Assembly (NCBI GenBank): GCA_016932165.1
Contig: JAFGDK010000046.1
Span: 1-39,112, forward strand
Length of the DNA stretch: 39,112 bases
Reading direction: 5' to 3'
Source: Anaerolineales bacterium
GTDB taxonomy: Bacteria; Chloroflexota; Anaerolineae; Anaerolineales; UBA11579
Below the pieces are notes generated by a model. It was not told where the DNA came from and ran no database searches. It saw nothing but the letters and a program-made list of their open reading frames with translations. Positions 33,678 to 39,112 of this stretch are shown piece after piece; position 1 is the first letter of the stretch; every line of letters starts with the position of its first letter. Position numbers and translations under genes: made by a program.

Positions 33678-35000
33678 ATGAAACGAAAATCATTACTATT
33701 CACCTTAGTACTTGTTATCCTGTTGATGGCAACTTCGCTCTCGGCCATGGGCAAGCAAGCATCGGCTCTCGCCAGCGATAAGCTGTTCTATGTACCCGAT
33801 CTTCTCGCGGCAGAGTATGCATTTGATTTAATTGAGCCGGATGCCACAACGGTAACGGATATGCCAGTTGCCAAGGGTTTTTGGACTGATATGGTTGACA
33901 CAGAAAACGTATCTCAAAGCGGAGAAGGTGTCTATGTCGCTGTGTTGGATACCGGTCTGCTAACGCTTGCCCCATTCTTGCTGTCTGAAGCCAATGTTGC
34001 TTGGGATCTGGGGAAAGGTTTCTCCCATGATATCTACTGGGATGAAACCATCGGCGATATTGTCATTAGTGACCTCAAAGATGACCGAGGTTTCTGGACA
34101 GATTTAGCCAGCGGCCATGGCACCCATGTGGCCAGCACAATTGTTGGTTTCAATGTAAATGATGCATTTTGGGTAGATGGCGTGGCACCTGCAGCAACCA
34201 TCATCCCGGTGCTGGTGCTGGATGCCTGGGTTATACCCTCTCCATATGGTGATCTTACCCTCTCTGGTGGTACCGATGAGATGGTCTCTGCCGGGATCTA
34301 TTACGTTGCAGACCTGGCCGAAACTTTGGATGGTCCGGTGATTATCAACATGAGCCTTGGTGGACCGGAACCAACCCAGATGATCGAAGACGCGATTGAC
34401 TATGCCATCGAAAAAGGCGTCATCGTGGTTGCTTCCGCAGGAAATGAAGGCGCAGCTGGCCTGGGTTACCCCGGCGGGTACCCACAGGTGATCAATGCTG
34501 GAGCTGCCGGCTGGGCTTCCATGTTCTACTATGGTTGGCAGGGTGATGTTCCCGAGAAACTGAATACCAGCGATATCCTTGGGAATCCTTTCCAGATCTA
34601 TCTGGAGGATTTCAGCAGCCGGCCGAACAAGGATCTGGGACAAAAGCATCAGGACCTCGATGTCGCTGCTCCCGGCGCCTGGGTGGTTGGACCTTACAAA
34701 TCCGCATTCAGTTCAACCGTGGGTTACTACTACCTGAGCGGCACCAGCATGGCGGCCCCGCATGTTACCGGTATTTCTGCTCTCGTGATGCAGGATCACC
34801 CGGAACTCTTCCAGGCTGACCTGGAAGCTATTCTGCGGAATGCAGCAACTGGTACCCCGCTCCCTGCCGCGGATGCAATTGTTGCTTTCCCCTTTGAAGA
34901 ACCATACTACTATATCAGCCCGTGGGATGGTGGAGACTATGGGAAAGGTTTCCTCACCGCTGACGAAGCCATCACAGTCGCAGGGATTAAGGATAAATAA
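33678..35000 (+). CDS. Secreted S8 peptidase (subtilase) 1
   Basis: A 440-residue exported serine protease. The signal peptide is MKRKSLLFTLVLVILLMATS followed by a short spacer to about residue 30. The catalytic triad is Asp91 (VLDTG), His147 (GHGTHVAS) and Ser357 (GTSMAAPH), with the oxyanion Asn in SAGNEG. Only about 60 residues lie between the signal and the Asp region, so a full-length inhibitor prodomain is not obvious. No anchor or sorting motif is seen at the C-terminus, so it is probably released. ATG 33678 is set by GGAGG six bases upstream. It shares its promoter and leader with the second subtilase. Confidence 0.93.
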   Translation: MKRKSLLFTLVLVILLMATSLSAMGKQASALASDKLFYVPDLLAAEYAFDLIEPDATTVTDMPVAKGFWTDMVDTENVSQSGEGVYVAVLDTGLLTLAPFLLSEANVAWDLGKGFSHDIYWDETIGDIVISDLKDDRGFWTDLASGHGTHVASTIVGFNVNDAFWVDGVAPAATIIPVLVLDAWVIPSPYGDLTLSGGTDEMVSAGIYYVADLAETLDGPVIINMSLGGPEPTQMIEDAIDYAIEKGVIVVASAGNEGAAGLGYPGGYPQVINAGAAGWASMFYYGWQGDVPEKLNTSDILGNPFQIYLEDFSSRPNKDLGQKHQDLDVAAPGAWVVGPYKSAFSSTVGYYYLSGTSMAAPHVTGISALVMQDHPELFQADLEAILRNAATGTPLPAADAIVAFPFEEPYYYISPWDGGDYGKGFLTADEAITVAGIKDK

Positions 35001-35028
35001 AGTCACATCTTGAAACCGTGAATCAATC

Positions 35029-35062
35029 AAACAGGCTGGCAATCTCTGCCAGCCTGTTTTTT
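35029..35062 (+). terminator. Terminator of the first subtilase
   Basis: A perfect 13-bp stem (35029-35041 with 35047-35059) with a five-base loop, then a T-run to 35062. It starts 28 bases after the stop. Its ACAGGCTGGCAATCT core is repeated in the second subtilase's terminator. Confidence 0.92.
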
Positions 35063-35160
35063 GTAACCGTTCATAGTCAGATAAATATGGATGATGGTAG
35101 ATTGCCCGTTTGATCGAAGAGAGGAAATCAGCGGATAATATCGACAACATTTGTAATATT

Positions 35161-35343
35161 CAAACCTTGCAATTTTGTTAGGTCTTGCTATAATTGATTA
35201 ACCCCAGATTAATTTTTTCCGATCCATTGATAATGAAAATTAAGAGTGCTGGGGGTAGCTGCATCTAAAGGAGGTGGATATAAAAAACTAGATCGCATCT
35301 TTCTTTGTATTGGATAAGATTCAGATTACTTCTGGAGGATAAA
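35161..35343 (+). promoter_or_regulatory. Promoter and long leader of the second subtilase (copy 2)
   Basis: Bases 35161-35214 match copy 1 exactly: TTGCAA (35167-35172), a 16-base spacer and TGCTATAAT (35186-35194). The shared 29-base block is at 35250-35278 and the TCAGATTACTT at 35321-35331. The true SD site GGAGG is at 35334-35338. The intervening bases differ but keep nearly the same length (183 in all against 187). The 5' CCCCAG could pair with CTGGGG near 35250. Confidence 0.7.
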
Positions 35344-38316
35344 ATGACTAAAAGGATGAAACGGATTTTAATATTTGCAGTGGTCCTCGTGGCTACATTG
35401 GCAATTGTCATGCCAACCTCTGCAGATACACCAACCTTCGAAGCTGCAGGATTTGTCGAAGAAAGCCCCAATGGGATTTACATTGTCCGATTAATTGATG
35501 AACCTGTTGTGGCTTATGAAGGCAACATCAAAGGATTCAAAGCCACAAAACCGGCAGATGGAAAGAAAATTGACCCATTCAGCACAGCGGTAACCAGGTA
35601 TGTCGGCTATCTGGATAGCAAGCATGACGAAGCTCTGGGAAAAGTGGGTGGCGGCAGGAAAGTCTATGACTTCCGCTACAGTATTAATGGTTTTGCCGCA
35701 GAACTGACCTTGGATCAGGCTAACAAACTTTCACTCCTAAAAGGGGTAATGTCTGTTGAACCAGACCAGATGTATACCGTGGATACAGTCACCACACCTG
35801 ATTTCCTGGGATTGACCGCCACAGGCGGCCTGTGGGATATGGGCTATACCGGTGAAGATGTGATCATCGGTATTGTTGACAGCGGTATCTGGCCGGAAAG
35901 CTTCAGCTTCTCCGACCGCACAGGTACGAACGGCAACGACACAAAAGATGGTAAGCTGGACTACCAGCAGATCCCTGGCTGGCACGGCAAATGCACACCC
36001 GGTGAAGATTTCACTGCATCAGACTGCAATCAGAAGCTGATCGGTGCACAGTACTTCAATGCTGGCTACGGCGGTGATGCAGGAATTGATGCTGACCGGC
36101 CATGGGAATTCAACTCACCGCGTGACTACAACGGCCACGGTACCCATACTGCCAGCACGGCTGGCGGTAACAACGGTGTTCCGGCTGAAGTCTCTGGTGT
36201 GGACTTGGGCACAATCAGCGGCATGGCGCCGCGTGCCCGGATCGCAGCTTACAAAGCCCTGTGGTCGAACGAAGATGGCACTCAGTCCTCCGGCTTCACC
36301 GTAGACCTGGTGGCTGCCATTGACCAGGCTGTCGCAGACGGTGTGGATGTGATCAACTACTCCATCAGTGGTTCAACCACATTGATGAACACATCTGTGG
36401 CGATCTCCTACCTTTATGCTGCAGACGCGGGTGTCTTTGTCGCTTCCTCGGCTGGTAATAATGGTCCTGGCGCTTCCACTGTTGCCCATAATACCCCCTG
36501 GCAAACCACTGTTGCTGCAGGCACCCACGACCGCTTCTATTCGGGGATGGTGTACCTTGGTGATGGCAGTGACTACGAAGGCGCCTCAATTGACTCGCGC
36601 GGCGTTGGCCCGGCCGATTTGGTGTATGCCGGTGATGCCGGTGATGCCTTATGTGCAATTGGCTCATTAGATCCGGCTGTTGTCACAGGGAAGATCGTTG
36701 TCTGTGATCGGGGTATTTATGCTCGGGTAGATAAGAGCTATGCGGTCATGGAAGCTGGCGGGATTGGGATGGTGCTGGCTAATGTTACCCCTGCTTCGCT
36801 AAATGCAGACCTGCACTATGTGCCCTCAGTCCATGTTGATGATGTTGCAGGTGCGGCCATCCGCGCCTATGCCCAGACAGCTGGCGCAACGGCAACGCTG
36901 ACCGGAGGCATTTTAGCATCAATTGAAGCACCTCAAGTAGCAGCCTTCTCCTCCCGTGGCCCAGCCCTGGCTGGTGCTGGAGATCTTCTGAAACCTGACA
37001 TTATGGCCCCTGGTGTGGATGTGCTGGCGGCAGTTGCGCCTCCCGGCAACAACGGCCGCAACTTTGATTTCTACAGCGGCACTTCCATGTCCAGCCCGCA
37101 CATTGCCGGCATTGCTGCCTTGCTCAAAGATGCGCACCCAGACTGGTCGCCAATGATGATTAAATCCGCCTTGATGACCACTGCAAGCACCACCACGAAT
37201 CTGGGTAACCCCATTTCTGGTGGATACTTTGATTACGGTGCCGGGCAGGTGGTGCCCAACAGCGCATTTGATCCCGGCCTGGTTTACGATGCTGGCTTCT
37301 ACGACTGGCTGGCCTTCCTGTGCGAAACATCTGATGCCGTCAGCGCGGGAACATGCAATGCCCTGGCAAGCATGGGATACTCTCTTGACCCCAGTGATCT
37401 CAACTACCCGTCTATCTCCATTGGCGCTTTGCCTGGTTCCCAAACAGTCACCCGCACAGTTACCAACGTTGGCACTCCTGGCACCTATCATGTATCCGTT
37501 GATGCGCCCGCCGGGATTGACGTCACCGTTGATCCAGCTTCTCTAACCTTAGGTACGGGCGAATCAGCCAGTTACACTGTCACCTTTACCGGGAATGCTT
37601 CGATTGTCGCCAATGCCTGGACCTTCGGTTCACTGACCTGGAGCAAAGGCCCGTATGAAGTGACCAGCCCGATCTCGCTCTATCCGGTGGCGCTCGCCGC
37701 TCCGGCAGAAGTCGCGGGATTGGGTGCAGATGGTTCTCTCGACTTTGAAGTGACCTTTGGCTACACGGGTGACTACACTGCTGCTCCGCATGGACTGGTT
37801 GCCGCAACTATGACCGCTGGCAATGTGCTCGATGATCCTACCGATAGTTTTGCCCCCTTCGGACCCGGCACTACCTTGCACTTTATCACCATACCGGCAG
37901 GCTCAGCCTACGCCCGCTTCTCGTTGTTTGATGCTTACACCGATGGCAACGATGACCTGGACCTGTATGTCTTCTATCCAACAGGGACCTTTGCAGGCGG
38001 CAGCGGCTCTGGCACTTCAGCTGAACAGGTTGATGTTCTCTTCCCAATGGCGGGAGATTACTATGTCTTCGTCCACGGCTGGGGTACGGATGGCCCAGAT
38101 GCCAACTACACCTTGTTCAGTTGGGCGGTCCCGGCCGCACCCGGCAGCACCAATATGACTGTAACAGCGCCTGCCGCGGCAACGGTTGGCGCAACCCAGA
38201 CAGTCACGGTTGATTGGTTCGGACTCGCCGCAGGTACAAAGTATCTTGGCGCGGTCTCGCACAGTGATGCTAGCAGCCTTCTGGACCTGACTCTGATTAG
38301 TGTTGACACAGACTGA
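35344..38316 (+). CDS. Secreted S8 peptidase (subtilase) 2, PA-domain and C-terminal accessory domains
   Basis: A 990-residue exported serine protease. After the signal peptide (MTKRMKRILIFAVVLVATLA and on to PTSA) there is an inhibitor-I9-like prodomain (GIYIVRLIDEPVVAYEG, residues about 40-140). The triad is Asp179 (IVDSG), His265 (GHGTHTAS) and Ser581 (GTSMSSPH). A PA-type insert lies between His and Ser (about 390-510). After the peptidase domain come an Fn3-like domain (LNYPSISIGALPGSQTVTRT) and a PPC-like beta domain (about 820-930). It resembles cucumisin-type subtilases. No membrane anchor is seen. ATG 35344 follows GGAGG. Confidence 0.94.
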   Translation: MTKRMKRILIFAVVLVATLAIVMPTSADTPTFEAAGFVEESPNGIYIVRLIDEPVVAYEGNIKGFKATKPADGKKIDPFSTAVTRYVGYLDSKHDEALGKVGGGRKVYDFRYSINGFAAELTLDQANKLSLLKGVMSVEPDQMYTVDTVTTPDFLGLTATGGLWDMGYTGEDVIIGIVDSGIWPESFSFSDRTGTNGNDTKDGKLDYQQIPGWHGKCTPGEDFTASDCNQKLIGAQYFNAGYGGDAGIDADRPWEFNSPRDYNGHGTHTASTAGGNNGVPAEVSGVDLGTISGMAPRARIAAYKALWSNEDGTQSSGFTVDLVAAIDQAVADGVDVINYSISGSTTLMNTSVAISYLYAADAGVFVASSAGNNGPGASTVAHNTPWQTTVAAGTHDRFYSGMVYLGDGSDYEGASIDSRGVGPADLVYAGDAGDALCAIGSLDPAVVTGKIVVCDRGIYARVDKSYAVMEAGGIGMVLANVTPASLNADLHYVPSVHVDDVAGAAIRAYAQTAGATATLTGGILASIEAPQVAAFSSRGPALAGAGDLLKPDIMAPGVDVLAAVAPPGNNGRNFDFYSGTSMSSPHIAGIAALLKDAHPDWSPMMIKSALMTTASTTTNLGNPISGGYFDYGAGQVVPNSAFDPGLVYDAGFYDWLAFLCETSDAVSAGTCNALASMGYSLDPSDLNYPSISIGALPGSQTVTRTVTNVGTPGTYHVSVDAPAGIDVTVDPASLTLGTGESASYTVTFTGNASIVANAWTFGSLTWSKGPYEVTSPISLYPVALAAPAEVAGLGADGSLDFEVTFGYTGDYTAAPHGLVAATMTAGNVLDDPTDSFAPFGPGTTLHFITIPAGSAYARFSLFDAYTDGNDDLDLYVFYPTGTFAGGSGSGTSAEQVDVLFPMAGDYYVFVHGWGTDGPDANYTLFSWAVPAAPGSTNMTVTAPAAATVGATQTVTVDWFGLAAGTKYLGAVSHSDASSLLDLTLISVDTD

Positions 38317-38351
38317 GATATCTGCCTAAAGATATCGCAACCAAACTAGGT

Positions 38352-38383
38352 ATACAGGCTGGCAATCTTGCCAGCCTGTATTT
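38352..38383 (+). terminator. Terminator of the second subtilase
   Basis: A 13-bp stem (38352-38364 with 38369-38381) with a four-base loop, then a short T-run. It starts 35 bases after the stop. ACAGGCTGGCAATCT is shared with the first subtilase's terminator. Confidence 0.85.
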
Positions 38384-38416
38384 ACCTTATCTAAGATTAA
38401 GAACCGCTAATAAGCA

Positions 38417-38965
38417 CTAAAGGTCAATCGGAGTACCAGAAGCAGGGGGCTCGGGATTCTGGCAAAAGATCAATTCTGTTCCGGTGCTGGCATGGTATTC
38501 AAAGTTGAAGTTTTTTGCTTGCAGGACGATCAAGTAGCCAGGGGTAAGCACGTCAGCATAGGCCATGCCAGGCTGTGGGCATCCCAGACTGCTGTTAGAC
38601 CAGACCACTTCCCTGGCTTCGACTACGGAAATTTCGGTTGCATCAATCGATAAGCGGCTCGCCAAATCCTGCTCGGCTCGTTCGATCAAATCTTTAAGCC
38701 CTTGAGATGCTTGTGAGGGTGTAGTGGGTGTCATTGGTACCTCCATACTTGGCGCAGTTGGGGCTTTTTCGGTGGGGATAATAATAATTTCTGTGGGTTC
38801 AAATTTTCCATTGACAGGTTGTTCTGCAGGCATACCTGGTTCAACCTCAGGTAGAGTTGTTGGGGAGAACTGATTTTCGTTCTCAATCAATTTCGGTGTC
38901 GAGCAGCTGGCAACAATCGCAAGGATGGGTAGAAAAGCACATGCCAAAAAATATATTTTTCTCAT
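38417..38965 (-). CDS. Lipoprotein with SSLGCPQPGMAY-type domain
   Basis: A 182-residue exported lipoprotein with a lipobox IVASC (Cys21) after a signal peptide starting MRKIYFLACAFLPILA. A Pro/Thr/Glu-rich linker (about 30-90) leads to a C-terminal domain with AREVVWSNSSLGCPQPGMAYADV, then TPGYLIVLQAKNFNFEYH, a pattern I associate with Anaerolineae-type secreted proteins. Its function is unknown. The SD site on the minus strand is GGGAGG, close to the ATG. The start lies only about 20 bases from the presumed IS end at 38986, so its promoter may have been altered by the insertion. Confidence 0.8.
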   Translation of the reverse strand: MRKIYFLACAFLPILAIVASCSTPKLIENENQFSPTTLPEVEPGMPAEQPVNGKFEPTEIIIIPTEKAPTAPSMEVPMTPTTPSQASQGLKDLIERAEQDLASRLSIDATEISVVEAREVVWSNSSLGCPQPGMAYADVLTPGYLIVLQAKNFNFEYHASTGTELIFCQNPEPPASGTPIDL

Positions 38966-38985
38966 ATTACCTCCCTTATTATAAC

Positions 38986-39112
38986 GGTGATGCTATTGAA
39001 ATTGTTCCGACATTATCCCAATCACTTTGGGAGTGGCTAAATTAGTGGTTTAATAGAGACATGAAATGCCCACATTGTGACCGCACAGACAGACAAAATA
39101 AAGTCGGCAAGA
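38986..39112 (+). mobile_element. Left end of a probable IS1-like element
   Basis: From 38986 the sequence begins GGTGATGCT, which equals the first nine bases of the classic IS1 right-end inverted repeat. It is followed 75 bases later by an ORF whose first residues match an IS1 InsA-like zinc ribbon. The element runs off the window, so the other end, the target duplication and the length are not visible. Confidence 0.55.
39061..39112 (+). CDS. Partial transposase-like zinc-ribbon ORF (IS1 InsA-like)
   Basis: Only 17 residues are visible: MKCPHCDRTDRQNKVGK. The CPxC followed by a TD and then GK fits the N-terminus of IS1-family InsA proteins (for example CPSCSATDG... and later NGKS). The rest is beyond the window edge. 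Alternative: any short zinc-ribbon protein. Confidence 0.5.
   Translation, partial: MKCPHCDRTDRQNKVGK

Noticed and set aside
33578-33781. Leader ORF reading through the SD-like block of the first subtilase
   Set aside because: It starts at TTG without its own SD, runs out of frame into the subtilase, and the second copy ends after about 23 residues, so a conserved leader peptide is not well supported.

Overview
The window looks like chromosomal DNA from an uncultured or lightly characterised member of the Chloroflexota, most likely class Anaerolineae. This rests on gene content rather than a marker phylogeny: secreted proteins with Thr-Pro-Thr linkers, a lipoprotein domain with an SSLGCPQPGMAY-type motif, YwiC-like and DUF4013 membrane proteins, and an elongation factor P with Arg32 at the loop tip. 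The standard code fits, with ATG, GTG and TTG starts and clear Shine-Dalgarno (SD) sites before most genes. No rRNA operon, CRISPR array, prophage or plasmid functions were seen.

Layout. 0.2-7.5 kb: metallo-beta-lactamase-fold hydrolase, PlsY-type acyltransferase, a membrane protein, a PspC/LiaF-like envelope-stress pair, yraN-miaA, and an acyl-CoA ligase. 7.6-11.8 kb (minus): ftsH, then efp with a Cys-rich small gene and a HAD-DinB fusion. 12.0-14.5 kb: a receiver-only regulator, DUF192, a LysM/M23 peptidase, and a DUF2007-like gene. 14.8-16.9 kb: two genes of unknown function. 17.0-22.8 kb: tRNA-Arg, then a compact run hsp20, lon, receiver, PHP/AlbA_2 protein, mogA-like. 22.9-25.7 kb: a NarL-type regulator divergent from a GAF histidine kinase, plus an atypical receiver. 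25.9-33.4 kb: L,D-transpeptidase, DUF4013, a Thr/Pro-rich membrane protein, psuG, tRNA-Leu, DUF3592, YwiC-like, a beta-propeller lipoprotein and an ArsR-type repressor. 33.5-38.4 kb: two secreted subtilases. 38.4-39.1 kb: a lipoprotein and the left end of a probable IS1-like element running off the window.

How the genes fit together. Proteostasis is prominent (FtsH, Lon, Hsp20, EF-P), as are envelope maintenance (PspC/LiaF, M23, YkuD) and two-component signalling (four receiver proteins, one histidine kinase). The two exported subtilases suggest a peptide-degrading heterotroph.

The most unusual structure is around the subtilases. Two otherwise different genes (440 and 990 residues) carry the same upstream cassette: 54 identical bases holding an extended -10 promoter, a 29-base identical 5'-leader block with an SD-like sequence about 75 bases before the true start, an identical 11-mer near the start, and related terminators. 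This looks like a duplicated expression cassette or a structured leader RNA used for secreted proteases. Other points to check are the unknown pair at 14.8-16.9 kb, the PHP/AlbA_2 protein in the lon cluster, three consecutive hairpins after tRNA-Leu and a structured segment between divergent genes at 14.56-14.68 kb.
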